A stretch of DNA of 64,000 bases from Lecanosticta acicola (GCA_963674455.1 CAVMBE010000049.1:62001-126000), one strand, 5' to 3'; counted from the stretch's first letter, positions 50,981 to 62,290 are shown. Numbers and translations: made by a program. The notes: generated by a model from the letters alone, not told the origin.

Positions 50981-52421
50981 TCATGTCACTTCCTTGTCGA
51001 GAGCTGCGTGGGTCTCTGCCGTGACCATCAAAGGCGCTGGCCTTAGTGCCGCATTCTCTTCAAAGTCTTCATTCTCTGTCGTTTCGTTCCCAGGCGACTC
51101 ATCATCGAGATTGCTTTTCTCCATCAATTCAACTGGCGCACTTTCCAGTTCAGCACAATACTGATGAGGTGTACCAGTCGTCTCACGGGTGTAGCCCAAT
51201 GATCCGTTCACGGGAAGCTCCGCTGGACGTGTCCCTTCATCTCCAGGCAACTCGGGTACTTCATAAATGACATTCTTTGGGTCCGCCATTTCAAGTACTC
51301 TCGCTTCTTCCCCCGCAAGCTCGTGGAACGCTTCAGAAGGAAAGCCCTCACCATCCAGCTTCGATACCACAATGCAAAACTTTCTCTCTTCCGTCTTTCG
51401 ATCTCGATCTTCGTGTTTAGAGTACAATGAAGTGGGTTTCCGAAAGGAGTGGTGCTTTTGATGCTGACGTTTCATGGCCGACTCGCTCAGTTCTAGATGC
51501 ACGAAGATGCCTAGATCGCGAAATTCATTCTGGTTCCAGCGTCTGAGCGTCTCGCCGAGTCCACCGTCTGAGGTGTCTTGAAGTCCAGATCTCACTTTCT
51601 TCTCTTGGAGGGAGCGGTTCATAGACCTTTGCACTAAATCAGCCTGCATCCATCGTAATCAGCTCGCTGGAGAACGTGGCGTACCGTCCGACATAGATGC
51701 TGGTCATCAGCGCTCCGCTCAATGCGGTCGCTGTCGCTGCTCCCCACATCTGAGCATGATCGCCCGCGGTAAACTTGGTCGACTCAACGACTTGAGCGGT
51801 GAACTGTTCCCACTGGTCTGGCCGTACGTGCAAGTCGAATAATCCGGCATGGTAAGGAAACCCAGACTTCAAGCCATTACCCCTCGTGCGAATTCTGATG
51901 CATTTAATCTCCTCCGAGTCTGTCTTGAAGGATGCATGTCCCGATGACGTTGATTGATCGTCCTGGTCCTTGTTTGATAGAGTGCCTGCAATTGGTGAAT
52001 CGATTGAGAAGACAGAGCTCAATGGGGTGGCAGGGGAGCATGGAATCGGTTGAACGTCGCCAGGACTCAACGCTGAGGAAGACGCAAAGCTACTCAGGCT
52101 GGCGAAAGCGTCTTGACCGTTCGACGGTTCAGAGGGAGATCTAGTAGCCGCCAGCTCCGTGTCTTGCAGGCTGGGATGGCCATTCGTGCTCTGCTGAGGG
52201 GATGCGACGTCCTCCGCTTGCTCGTATTTCACTCTCGTTCCAGAGCGAGTCATACCGCTAGCAATTCCGTCGCCTGTCTGAAATGCCCTTTGGTTTGCGA
52301 ATGCCCTTCTCGCGGCTTCACTGTCTTGCGCATTGAGCAGACCCTGCTTTGCTTCTTTCTTGCGGTGTCTCTCATCCTTAATCTTGCGCGAGAGCGCGAT
52401 AATACCGGTGGAGAGTAGCAT
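50981..52421 (-). CDS. Unknown protein with predicted membrane helix, two exons
   Basis: No family is recognised. Exons on the minus strand are 52421-51685 and 51626-50981. The 58-bp intron (GTACGC...GTGCAAAG) splits an Arg codon, giving 460 aa. The first ATG in frame is at 52421 (MLLSTGIIALSRKIKDERH), a hydrophobic stretch followed by basic residues. The same frame is open upstream past 52505 without an ATG (FRPFQALESPTALVLSPPD), so another 5' exon is possible. A Ser-rich linker precedes an ordered core (IRIRTRGNGLKSGFPYHAGL, QWEQFTAQVVESTKFTAGDH), then a Gly/Ala-rich hydrophobic helix (AATATALSGALMTSIYVG) and an acidic tail. It converges closely with the BBE oxidase (61 bp between stops). 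Confidence 0.7.
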
Positions 52422-53046
52422 GTCTGGGGGAGAAAGTACGAGGGCGGTGGGTGATTCAAGGGCTTGGAAGGGGCGAAAGAGACTGTTCAAATCCTCAGCC
52501 CGCAATCCCGTCCTTGGGCTCAGCTCCGCCCAGTTGCGAGCGAGGATTGCTGCTGCATACTGTAGTCGGCGTAGCCTGCGGACGATACCGTGCCGTCGTT
52601 GTTGACCAAAGGCTATTGTTCTTGGAGGAAGCCCTAGACGAGACGACTTGCGGCTGGTCTGACACCGAGCCGTGTCCCGAGTAAGATATCACATAGTTCA
52701 TGTCAATGGCTGCCCCTGCTGTAGCATTTCGTCATAACGTCGCGAAGCAGACAAGCCACGATCCTCTAGGCCAGAGTAAAAGCGGTATTCTTCTTCGGGA
52801 CACTCGTGCGCCAGGCTTCAGCTTGCCCGAAACGGAAGACGTTGCGCTGCTGACTGAGCCATGCTCAGCTCGCAGAGCTTCCCTCTGTTCGGTGTACTAT
52901 GTGTCTTGTCGCGTGCTAGGCGGCGCCCAAAATATCTCTGGCGATGGTGGGACACTAGAAAAGGGCCAGCGTGTCTGCTGGCATCAGGTCTCATCATTTT
53001 TCATCAACACCTACCTCCGTCTGATTCTCCATCAACCGAAGCAGAT
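52422..53046. promoter_or_regulatory. Divergent upstream region, unknown protein / OSTalpha-like gene
   Basis: The two neighbouring genes start on opposite strands about 625 bp apart. Part of it may be an unrecognised 5' exon of the minus-strand gene. Confidence 0.4.
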
Positions 53047-54496
53047 ATGGGAAACTCCTCTGGCGACAAAAGCTGTACGTGGGCACTGGTCCTCTGGTCG
53101 CGAGCTTATGGCTGATGACAATTCTAGGCCCGATTCCCGATGAAGCCAACGAGTTCAAAGGCGATGGCAGCTCACACACGGTCATGCTCTGGATTGCGGC
53201 CATAGCAACAGCCGTCACACTCGCCATCTGTGTTTCGCTCATCTTTGCTCACCTTCGCCGATATCGATGTCCAAAGGAGCAGCGACAGATCATCCGCATT
53301 ACCTTCGCACCGTTTATATTCGCTCTCGTATGCTTCTTCGAGATCCTCAGCTACGACATCGCGCCCTACATCGATCCACTCGGCGACCTTTATGAAGCCT
53401 TCGGATTGTGCGCCTTATTCTTGCTTTACATCCAGTTCTGTGTCCCGGGCGGTACCTTTGACGAGCAGACTTTCGATGCTGTAAAGGCATCCGATGAAGG
53501 CACCAAGGCAAGCTTCGATTGGCCACGCATCACCTGGATCTTCGTCTTCCAATATCCAATCGTGGAAGTACTCTCAATCGTCATCCTGGAAGCAACTGAA
53601 GCGGCAGGCACATATTGCGTTCGGTCTTTGAATCCAAAGTATGGGCACTTGTGGGAGATGATTATATCTTCGATTGGCGTGGGAGCAGCAGTCCTCGCGA
53701 TCCTCCGATTTTACGGTCGTATGAAGAATCGAATGAAGGTCCGACGAGGGTTATCGAAGCTTGTATGCTTCAAACTAATCGTTGGTATTCGATTCCTCCA
53801 ATCGGTAAGATCCTCTTAATGCCTCGCAGCTGAGCCAAGCTAACATTTGCTCTGCAGACCATATTTAGCATTCTCCTCGGCCACGATATTGTCAAGCCAA
53901 GCAGCACTTTCTCCTACGACGATCTCCTTTACGGCCTCCCGAGCCTTCTGACATGCTGTGAAATGGTTTTCTTGTCGCTAGGATTCTGGTACGCGTACTC
54001 TTCGACAGAATATGGCTCTTCGCAGAAACCTACGCATACTCGTCTTCCAGTGTGGAGGGCCGTGCTGGACGCTATAAATCCATGGGACCTGATGGCTGGT
54101 ATCGGACGAATGTTTGGTATCATTCTTCACTTGAGTAGGACCGGAGGCTTCCAGGCCTGGGGCCAGGCACGAGCACAAGCAGAAACAGACAAGAGGGCGG
54201 GCAAGGCGCAAGCTAGGCGTGCACAAGGACGGTATCAAACAATCGACGGGATGGAGTCGTTGTCGCGTCCAGATGCCGCGCACGGAACACAGTTCGAGAA
54301 TCCATTGTATCCCATGGTTGGTCAGCCACCGCCTGACTCACCGCCGCGGTACGACGATCCGACACAGGCTCACCTCATGCCAGATTCGCGAAAGGCGCGA
54401 AGTCCATCTCCAAGTGGCAGGGTGTGGGACGGGCAGAGATATGACCGGACGCCGTCGCCGTCGGGCAGATATGTCGATACCAGGGATATGGTCTAG
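53047..54496 (+). CDS. Organic solute transporter alpha/TMEM184-like 7-TM protein, three exons
   Basis: This is a multi-pass membrane protein of the OSTalpha/TMEM184 family (Solute_trans_a), 447 aa. Exons are 53047-53074, 53128-53804 and 53858-54496. Both introns are 53 bp and in phase. The first joins T to GC (KSCPIPDEANE), and the second has a GCTAAC branch point. Seven hydrophobic segments lie between about residues 28 and 330, including MLWIAAIATAVTLAICVSLI and FAPFIFALVCFFEILSYDIA. Conserved family marks are EILSYDIAPYIDPLGDLYEA, FCVPGGTF, VFQYPIVEVLSIVILEATEA and KLIVGIRFLQSTIFSILLG. The cytoplasmic tail is disordered, with two RTPSPSGR/KARSPSPSGR copies. The substrate in fungi is not known. 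Confidence 0.92.
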
Positions 54497-56055
54497 GGCG
54501 TTGGGCCATGTGAAAGCGCAGAGCAGGGATGTCACGATTGAGCGATTTTCCATTTTCGTAGTCAGTAATACTGTAGAACTCAAAGGCTCAATGCGTGGAT
54601 GGGGTAGGGATGGTGCTTTTTCCTCTTCTGCCCGTGACTTCCAGCATCAACTCTCCTGCACCAACCGCATGCGTCAGATGTGCCAAAACCAACAACGTCT
54701 TGCCACAACCTTGGCGCGTGACTCGGTCGCAAGTACATGCTTACCGGTAGCACAGAACGGCGACAGCCTTGAAGAGCAGGGTGGCCACGTTGTTGGATCA
54801 TGCAGGGCGCCGTCGAGGTGTCATGCTACGCCGAGAGTCTGGGGAAGTCACACGCTTGCCAAGTGTTGACCTCGGCGTCCTGTTGGGTATCAAGATGCTG
54901 CGAAAGGGGGACGGAGGATGGCATCTGCCTGTTCTCTGCCTGTCGGGGAGGTGTGAAGAGAGGAGAGGAGGAGTTGGTCGTGGTCTGTGAAGGGAGGGGG
55001 CCTGGGGGCTCGGACCGGGCCGCCTCCGTCTGTGCCCTAGGAAGGCCCACCGAATTGTCCCAGATGGGAGGCCGACGGGGACGGGCACGGGATGGAGGGA
55101 ACCTAAAGCTGCACCGTGCACAGTGGAGAGGCTCAAAAAAGCTGTGGAACGGTTCCAATTCTCGAAGGTGACACTACACGCGACGCGCCGCTCCCGAGCC
55201 CTCGGATGCTGCACTCGGCTAAGTACCGTACGGTCGAACAATCCTCTGCTGCCTCGTGGGTGTGACGGATGCCGTCGGGGGTACTGATGAGTACAGACAG
55301 TACCGTACAGCACCCCGCTCTAGAATACCTAAATGATAGGTAATGTGCGGCGGCTAATTGGAGGCTCGCGGGCCGCGGCTCGATGCTGATGCTTCCCTGG
55401 GAGGAGCGGAGACACGTCCCGCCAGTAGTAGTCAGTGCACCGTGACCTGCACATCGCAGTGCAGTGCAGTGCAGTGCTGCAGCCCCACACCCAGTGCACA
55501 AGGGTCGTCATGTCATGAGCTAGACATCCAGTCGCTTCCACTGCACTCGATGGGAAATACTCTCGCCTTTTTCTGGGGAAGGAAGCCCTGTCCTCCCACC
55601 ACGCTTTCACCCGGGCCTCGTTGCTCCATCCACAATCCATGCACACATGTATCCCCATCTCACCAACACCTCCCCGAACGAAGACATCTGGACCCTCCAC
55701 GACCTGACTGTCTTGTAGTTGCCCCATCGATGCTGGGCTGACCGAGTCTTGCAAGCCCTTCGCCCTATCCACCACGACTTCCCCTCTCCCCGCGAGCGAT
55801 ACAGTACCCAGGCCAGGCTCCGACTGTAACTTTCTCCTGCCTATCCGCCCCGTACCATCTCGCGAATGACGTTGGCTCCCGCCGTTAGCGAACCGCGTGA
55901 AGACCGTCTTGGTCCGGATATATCCACAACCCCCCTCCCCATTCCTATGGCAGACTGGTCGGAGCACCCAGTGTAGAGGAGGTTACATCGGCCCTCGTTC
56001 CTTTCAAAGAGGATCGCACAACGCCGCGAAGACTTGCAGTAAGAGCTGTGAGACC
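54497..56055. other. 1.6-kb upstream region of the Zn2Cys6 regulator gene
   Basis: It contains a (GTGCA)n run at about 55457-55477 and a CT/CA-rich segment from about 55600. The frame of the regulator is open back to an ATG at 55897, which may be an N-terminal extension or part of the 5' UTR. No other gene is seen. Confidence 0.45.
55457..55477. repeat. (GTGCA)n microsatellite
   Basis: About four pentanucleotide units, upstream of the Zn2Cys6 regulator. Confidence 0.85.
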
Positions 56056-59000
56056 ATGTCAGAATACAAGCGGAACTCGCCGAGCGCCAACCTGGTCAAT
56101 CTCGACTTCATGGGTCCCGCTTCTGCATACGGAGGAAGTCAGTCGGGAACCAGCGACTATGATTTCGACCTCGCACAAGCCTTTGGTCCAACTGTGACAG
56201 GCTCTGCCAATTCAGGAACGTACACTGCAGCTCCCACTTCGACACCAAGTCATGCGCACCCATTTGCTGGCTTCGAGAATGGAGTACTTCCTTCGCCATC
56301 TGCCGCACCACCAACTGCGCTCTCAGACGCTCAATCACCAATTACTGCGCACCATCATCGCGCCAGCATTGGAAGCAACGCCCCAATGGCAAGACACAAC
56401 AGTTTCGGCGGCGGATCGGATATGACAAGCCCAGGGAACAAGCCGAGGATAGATCACAACGATGCTTCTCAGCCAGCAGGTGATGGCGGTAAAGCTGAAG
56501 ACGCTGCTCATGCGCCTTCATGGAGTGAACTCAAGACCAAGGCCGGCAAGGAACGAAAGCGGCTGCCGTTGGCTTGCATTGCGTGTAGACGGAAGAAGAT
56601 TCGCTGTTCCGGCGAGAAGCCGGCTTGTAAACATTGTCTGCGATCACGCATTCCCTGTGTCTACAAAGTCACCACCCGCAAAGCTGCTCCACGGACGGAT
56701 TACATGGCCATGCTGGACAAAAGACTCAAGAGAATGGAAGACCGGGTGATCAAGATAATTCCCAAGGAGGAGCAAGGTATTGTCGCAAGCACTGGCCGTG
56801 CTGTTGTGAAGCCATCCTTGCCAGCTGCTCCTCCCAAGCCAACCGCATCGTCCAAGAAGCGTGCCGCAGAAGTAGCATTTGGCGACGAACTTGAGGAGTG
56901 GGCGTCTGACAAGAACAAGCCTCCTGCTGCTGCATCAAAAGAAGGTCCGGTCACGGACGAGGATTCTGAAAAGGCCAGAGCAAAAGACCCGGAAGAGCAG
57001 AACTTACTTCGCGAGGGCACGGACAAATTGCCCTCCAAGGAGATCCAGGAACATCTTTCCGAAGTGTTTTTCGATTATGTCTATGGCCAGAGCTATCACC
57101 TGCTGCATAAGCCCAGCTTTATGCGAAGATTGGCGCAGGGCACAGTGCCGCCCGTGTTGATGCTTGCTGTGTGCGCAATATCGGCTCGATTCTCAAATCA
57201 TCCCTCAGTACGCACGGAACCGGCGTTTTTACGAGGAGAAAGCTGGTCTATCGCCGCAAGAGAGATCGCATTACGAAGGTTTGATACCCCGAACATCACG
57301 ATTCTGATCGTGTATCTTATATTGGGCCTGCACGAATTCGGTACATGTCAAGGAGGCCGCAGTTGGATGTTTGGAGGAATGGCACAGCGGATGGCCTATG
57401 CGCTACAGCTCCATAAAGACTTGGATCATGACCCCAAAGACCGCGCTCGGAGCGAGCTAACCTTTACCGATCGTGAGATACGAAGGAGAACGATGTGGTC
57501 TTGTTTCTTGATGGATCGCTTCAACTCCAGTGGGACGGATAGACCGATCTTTGTTGGCGAGCAATACATTCGTGCTCAATTACCCATCAAAGAGAGCTAT
57601 TTCCAGATGGAGATCAACGGGCCTACACAAGATCTAGAAGGTGCGGTGCCCAACCCTGTGGATCCAGGCCAAGGCCAGATGGCCGACGCGAAGGAGAATA
57701 TGGGTGTAGCTGCATATTTGATCCGACTGGTCTCCATCTGGGGAAGGCTTATTAACTACCTCAACCAAGGCGGCAAGGAACGCGATGAACATCACATGTG
57801 GTCCGAAGGATCGAATTTTCAGAGCATCAAGAACGCCGTGGAGGGGTGGAAGAAGACGCTGCCCTCGTCACTGGAGTATAGCTCCGAGAATCTCCAGTAC
57901 CATGCGTCCGAGAAGATTGCAAACCAGTTCATCTTCCTGCATCTTGTGCACAATCAGATCATCCTATTCATGAATCGCTTTGCCCTTCCGAGTGCGGGCG
58001 GACGACCTCAACTGCCAAAGGACATGCCAGAAGATTTTATCGCCGAAGCCGCACGGACAGCATTGGAAGCTGCGAACCAGATATCAGCGCTGATACATGA
58101 GGCGAACGATCACCTCGTTGTAGCGCCCTTCGCAGGATACTGTGCCTTCTTCAGCAGCACAGTACACATTCACGGCGTCTTCTCCAAGAACGCGGCTCTG
58201 GAAGCTTCGAGCAAGCAGAACTTGGCGTGGAATGTGAAATATTTGACCAAGATGAAGAAGTACTGGGGCATGTTTCACTTCGTCACGGAAAATCTGCGGG
58301 ATCTGTACCGGAGACATGCGGACGCTGCAAGATCAGGAGCCAAATCTGCCGGCAAGGAGGGAGAGCAAGCTATTTTCCAGTATGGCGATTGGTTTGATCG
58401 CTACCCACATGGTGTCAGTGGGACAGACTATGAAGAACCGAGTACTGAGATGAAGAAAGAGCCTGGAAGTGATGCAGTGCTCGGACAGAAGAGCGATCTG
58501 CAGACGGTCGAAGAATTCTTCTCAAAGCTGAGTCCGCCCAGTCGAGCAGCACATATGCTTCAACAGCAACAGCAACCGTCCACCTCGAGAAAGGTCGCGA
58601 GAAAGAAGCATTCGAAGTCGGTTTCCGAAGGCAGCAAGACTGGCCAGAATGCAAGTAATGCGCAACAAAGCTCAGCGGGCAACTCGCATCAGCAAGCCCC
58701 TTCGCAACAGGTCACACACGACCTGGCTTCGACTCAAGGATTCCAGCATAACGGCAATATGGGCGACTTCTCGCAACAAGCCTCTTCCTTTTCTCCAGGT
58801 TTTCAACAGCAGCAAAATCCGCTTGCGATGAACTCGCTGCAATTTCTGTCCCAAATGGACAGGCAGATGGTCCTCAACTCGTACGCGAATTCGAACCAGA
58901 ATGCGCAATCAAACCTGAATACGTTGAATATGTTGCTTGAAAACACAGGCAACAACCTCGGCGATTTTGACTGGAGTGCTCTTGCCAATAGCAACGGCCA

Positions 59001-59262
59001 GAACGGGCAGGGGAATGGCTTCTGGGGCGACCCGTCAACTGCGTGGTTCATGCCTTTCAACTTGGATCCTCCAACGATTGGGGAGGACAACAATCTGTTC
59101 AGCGGGAGCTTCGATTGGTCGAATGGCTTTCCTGGGTTTGGCGATGTGAGTGGTATGCCTTCGACTGGGTTGACGCCAGGTATGGAAGTTGATGGCGGCC
59201 AAGATAGCGGCATGACAGGAGATCAGCCAGGTAGCGGTCTGGACGGCTTGGACCAGATGTAG
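56056..59262 (+). CDS. Zn2Cys6 fungal transcription factor with fungal_trans domain
   Basis: This is a nuclear, sequence-specific regulator of 1068 aa in one exon. The binuclear zinc cluster is perfect: C174-x2-C177-x6-C184-x6-C191-x2-C194-x6-C201 (ACIACRRKKIRCSGEKPACK). It is followed by a basic linker and a short dimerisation helix (LDKRLKRMEDRVIKI). The fungal-specific middle homology region covers about residues 335-620 (FFDYVYGQSYHLLHKPSF, MLAVCAISARFSNHPSV, RSWMFGGMAQRMAYALQLH, RRRTMWSCFLMDRF). The N-terminus and the Gln/Asn/Ser-rich C-terminal 250 residues are disordered, as expected for activation domains. The start is set at 56056 (MSEYKRNSPSAN). An ATG at 55897 would add 53 Cys/Arg-rich residues that look like untranslated sequence. 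The regulated pathway is not evident. Confidence 0.93.
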   Translation: MSEYKRNSPSANLVNLDFMGPASAYGGSQSGTSDYDFDLAQAFGPTVTGSANSGTYTAAPTSTPSHAHPFAGFENGVLPSPSAAPPTALSDAQSPITAHHHRASIGSNAPMARHNSFGGGSDMTSPGNKPRIDHNDASQPAGDGGKAEDAAHAPSWSELKTKAGKERKRLPLACIACRRKKIRCSGEKPACKHCLRSRIPCVYKVTTRKAAPRTDYMAMLDKRLKRMEDRVIKIIPKEEQGIVASTGRAVVKPSLPAAPPKPTASSKKRAAEVAFGDELEEWASDKNKPPAAASKEGPVTDEDSEKARAKDPEEQNLLREGTDKLPSKEIQEHLSEVFFDYVYGQSYHLLHKPSFMRRLAQGTVPPVLMLAVCAISARFSNHPSVRTEPAFLRGESWSIAAREIALRRFDTPNITILIVYLILGLHEFGTCQGGRSWMFGGMAQRMAYALQLHKDLDHDPKDRARSELTFTDREIRRRTMWSCFLMDRFNSSGTDRPIFVGEQYIRAQLPIKESYFQMEINGPTQDLEGAVPNPVDPGQGQMADAKENMGVAAYLIRLVSIWGRLINYLNQGGKERDEHHMWSEGSNFQSIKNAVEGWKKTLPSSLEYSSENLQYHASEKIANQFIFLHLVHNQIILFMNRFALPSAGGRPQLPKDMPEDFIAEAARTALEAANQISALIHEANDHLVVAPFAGYCAFFSSTVHIHGVFSKNAALEASSKQNLAWNVKYLTKMKKYWGMFHFVTENLRDLYRRHADAARSGAKSAGKEGEQAIFQYGDWFDRYPHGVSGTDYEEPSTEMKKEPGSDAVLGQKSDLQTVEEFFSKLSPPSRAAHMLQQQQQPSTSRKVARKKHSKSVSEGSKTGQNASNAQQSSAGNSHQQAPSQQVTHDLASTQGFQHNGNMGDFSQQASSFSPGFQQQQNPLAMNSLQFLSQMDRQMVLNSYANSNQNAQSNLNTLNMLLENTGNNLGDFDWSALANSNGQNGQGNGFWGDPSTAWFMPFNLDPPTIGEDNNLFSGSFDWSNGFPGFGDVSGMPSTGLTPGMEVDGGQDSGMTGDQPGSGLDGLDQM

Positions 59263-59450
59263 GATTCCCTCAATGCAACGATGTTCCGACAACGATGTCC
59301 CATGCATATGTGTACATATCTCACGTTTGCTTCATAAGCCTTGTTCCGTCAGATTCGAATTCATGCCTTCTATGCGCTGTATAAACAGCATCGCAGTGAG
59401 CCGTGGTCGTTCGTAGTGATGACTCGAGGATGTCGATACGCGGTCCCGAC

Positions 59451-60026
59451 TCAATTCTGTCTGGGCTTCACAATCCCATCATGGACAATATAGTACACCA
59501 CCGTACTATCATCATCCAAAGTCGCGAGCAACAGCCTCTTCGGCATCTCCAACCTCCACCTGCTCAGCTCCCCGCTCCCTCCCTTTCCCTTTCCCTCGCC
59601 CTCCAACACCTCGTCCCCCTCCCCGTCCCTCGGCGCGTGCCCAATCGAATCAAACACCTCCCCCAACCTCCTCAGACTCCACTTCTCCCGCAAATGACTC
59701 GGAAGCACCCATTCCCGCTGCGCTTCCAACTGCGGCATGCCCGTCTTTCCGTGGTCTTTTTGCTGCTGGAGCAGTTGGATCTGCTCGTCCGGGTGGATGT
59801 AGAGGCGCGAGGGCGGGACGCCGGAGAGCAGAGGGCGCGGATGGGTTGCGGAGCGGTGGATTCGAACGGATGTCCAGAGGTGTTGGTAGTGCAGGTTGTG
59901 GGCTATCTGGAGCGCGAGGTGGTGGAGGTCGGTGGGGTGTTGGGAAGATTTTGGTGGGGGATGGTTGGTTAGGAAGGTTTGGAGAGCGGAGGGAGACTGG
60001 TTCTTGGTTGGGTGTGGGACGGTCAT
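59451..60026 (-). CDS. tRNA-splicing endonuclease subunit Sen15
   Basis: This is a structural subunit of the heterotetrameric tRNA-splicing endonuclease (Sen2-Sen34-Sen54-Sen15), which excises tRNA introns in the nucleus or at the mitochondrial surface. It is a single exon of 191 aa. Family segments: HLALQIAHNLHYQHLWTSVR near residue 35, RLYIHPDEQIQLLQQQ, REWVLPSHLREKWSLRRLGE, and the C-terminal strand pair RLLLATLDDDSTVVYYIVHD followed by GIVKP. It lacks the catalytic Tyr-His-Lys triad context of Sen2/Sen34, as expected for Sen15. A Gly/Glu-rich linker sits at about residues 133-152. It is head-to-head with the GST gene and converges with the Zn2Cys6 gene. Confidence 0.85.
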   Translation of the reverse strand: MTVPHPTKNQSPSALQTFLTNHPPPKSSQHPTDLHHLALQIAHNLHYQHLWTSVRIHRSATHPRPLLSGVPPSRLYIHPDEQIQLLQQQKDHGKTGMPQLEAQREWVLPSHLREKWSLRRLGEVFDSIGHAPRDGEGDEVLEGEGKGKGGSGELSRWRLEMPKRLLLATLDDDSTVVYYIVHDGIVKPRQN

Positions 60027-60474
60027 GGTTTTGGTTGTTCTGTTCTATTTCGTTCGTTCGGCTGGTCTTAGGTGTCGTTTGTTCTAGAATTCTGTGTTTG
60101 AGGGAAAGTCAAGTCAGAGTTGTGGGAGAAAGTTTTACCGTCGTTATTGACCCTCGCGCTATCACGTGAAGTCTCGATCCAACCTCATCTCCCTTTTCCG
60201 TCTGCGACGAGGTGGAACTTCTCTATCAAGATTGAGCCAACATCATGGAACGTGCATCCACTCTCTCCCGTGAACGAAGACTGACCGGCAACGTTTTGCC
60301 ATGTCGCGTTTGCTCGTTCCATACTGCTCCTCGATCGAATGTGGGGTGTGACGTGTAGCTCGAAGTATTTGATTTCCAAGCAGTAAGGCGGCCTACTGTA
60401 TTCCTTCCCCACACATATCTTGACATTGAACCCACTCTACTTCACCCTTGTTCCATACTATACAACCACAAGCC
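60027..60474. promoter_or_regulatory. Divergent promoter region, Sen15 / GST
   Basis: 448 bp separate the two divergent start codons. No defined factor site is assigned. Confidence 0.5.
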
Positions 60475-61601
60475 ATGGCTGATCGAGAACTTGGCACTAT
60501 GTCTTCCAACATCCACCTCTACACGACCCAGACGCCGAATGGCATCAAAATCTCCATCACATTGGAGGAGTTGGGGTAAGAGTCGACCAGGCGTTCCATC
60601 AGACTACGATGTATTGACTGAGGGCCAGTCTCCCGTACGAATTCACCAAGATCGACATCTCCAAGAACACCCAGAAGGAGCAATGGTTCTTGGACAGTAC
60701 GTTGTCCTTCGCCACTCACGAGGAGAATAGCCATTGACGGTGTAAACCAGTCAACCCCAACGGCCGCATTCCAGCTCTGACGGACACTTTCACCGATGGA
60801 AAGCCCATTCGCGTCTTCGAATCCGGAGCGATCATGCAGTATCTCGTGGAACGATACGACAACGATCACAAGATTAGCTATCCCGCGGGATCTCGCGAGC
60901 ATATCGAAGTGAGACCACTTGCATTGCCAGCAGATATTGGCGCTGACATCTCGTAGATGACCAATTGGCTCTTTTTCATGAACGCTGGCGTGGGACCCAT
61001 GCAAGGCCAATCCAACCATTTCACTCGCGTACCTTTGACCCAACCAACACGATACGATACGACATGCTTCGCTGACACTCCACACAGTACGCTCCTGAGC
61101 AAATCCCATACGGTATCAACCGGTATCAGAACGAGACCCGTCGTCTCTATGGCGTGCTGGACAAGCACTTGAAGGACAGTGGGAACCAGTACCTTGTCGG
61201 AAACAAGTGCACCATTGCAGACATCGCACACTGGGGTAAGCCCACCAACGCTACGTCGTCGCGTTGGAGACGAGCTGACATGGCTTCTTCTTTCTTCCTC
61301 CTGCAGGCTGGGTCTCTGCTGCAGGCTGGGCCGGAATCGATATCGACGAATTCCCGACCCTAAAAGCATGGGAGGACCGAATGTGGGCGAGACCCGCGCT
61401 TCAAAAGGTACCCTCCTCTTCGCTACTAAGCTTGTGCGAAATCCGTGATCACGTTTGCTGACAAAAGGTCTGAAGGGTGCTAATGTTCCAGACCCTTACA
61501 AGATGAAGGAGCTGTTGTCCAACAAGGAGGCGATGGAGAAGCACGCCGCCGAGAGCCGCAACTGGATTCAGGCCGGCATGAAGGACGATGCGAAGAAATG
61601 A
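60475..61601 (+). CDS. Ure2-like glutathione S-transferase, seven exons
   Basis: This is a cytosolic glutathione transferase of the Ure2p-like/nu group, 257 aa, with roles in conjugation and peroxide or disulfide reduction. Exons: 60475-60575, 60629-60696, 60751-60908, 60957-61028, 61088-61235, 61307-61407 and 61476-61601. The phases are consistent throughout. The thioredoxin-like domain spans residues 12-95 (HLYTTQTPNGIKISITLEEL, NPNGRIPAL with the cis-Pro, VFESGAIMQYL for GSH gamma-Glu binding). The helical domain follows (WLFFMNAGVGPMQGQSNHF, YLVGNKCTIADIAHW, WARPALQK, VPDPYKMKELL). The last acceptor must be TGAAG at 61475, because the closer AAAAG at 61467 gives a TGA at once. Introns are 48-71 bp. 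Confidence 0.93.
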
Positions 61602-61832
61602 AGGCGCAGAAAGCGATGCCGCGCATAGTTCTTGAATGGAATTACATTGCCCCTGCTCGACACCCACCAGGAAGATTGATGGACGTTCTAAAATTCCAAA
61701 ACTTTCAATCTCGTCGATCGTTGAATCCTGTACAGTCCATCTTGTCGTGAGTCCTGTGGTCCAACACAGCGCTGTGCAATACAGTCTAAATACAACCCTT
61801 CATCGCCATCTGCAATGCTAACCTGCGAGTCT

Positions 61833-62290
61833 CTACCGGTACTGCCAAGCAGCATCAGCATCAGCGCCAACCTCAGAAGGCCTGAAAGCAAATCCCAAGC
61901 AGCCACCATCGGCATTGGAGCCAGTGATCTTGTCAGCAGCAAAGACCCGGTAAACACCATCCGGGTTCACCTTGTCAACTGGACAAGCGTCCCATTCGTC
62001 CCTCTCGAACTGAAGAGCTCCAGTCTCGGGCTTAATGCTGAAGCCAGTAAGAGTAACCGTGCGACCCGGTGTTGGCCCTGTGAGCCTGCGTAAATTTCAG
62101 CGCTCCGGTGCCGTCGACACAGACAATTCGTTTGCCAGGCACGGTGGTGCGAAGGGAGAGACTGTCTGAGCCCTCGGCGCGGGTGGAAACAGTCCGAGGG
62201 GGCGCTGGTTGGGCAGTTTGACAGCTGTTGATTGTGGTGGTATGGAAAAAGTGTGTCCATCTTCTGGAATAAAGCAACTTTTATGATCCA
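61833..62290 (-). pseudogene. PhiA-like cell-wall protein relic with frameshift
   Basis: The minus strand carries two segments resembling the secreted fungal PhiA-like cell-wall family in different frames. The upstream segment reads TVSTRAEGSDSLSLRTTVPG and then GTGALKFTQAHRANTG. The downstream segment reads TGFSIKPETGALQFERDEWD, ACPVDKVNPDGVYRVFAADK, CLGFAFRPSEVGADADAAW and ends with TAG at 61833-61835. The change of frame falls near 62047-62056. No GT-AG intron of normal size can join them. No signal peptide or N-terminal exon is recognisable before about 62290. It is probably a recently broken copy, although a single-base assembly error could also explain the slip. Confidence 0.55.
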
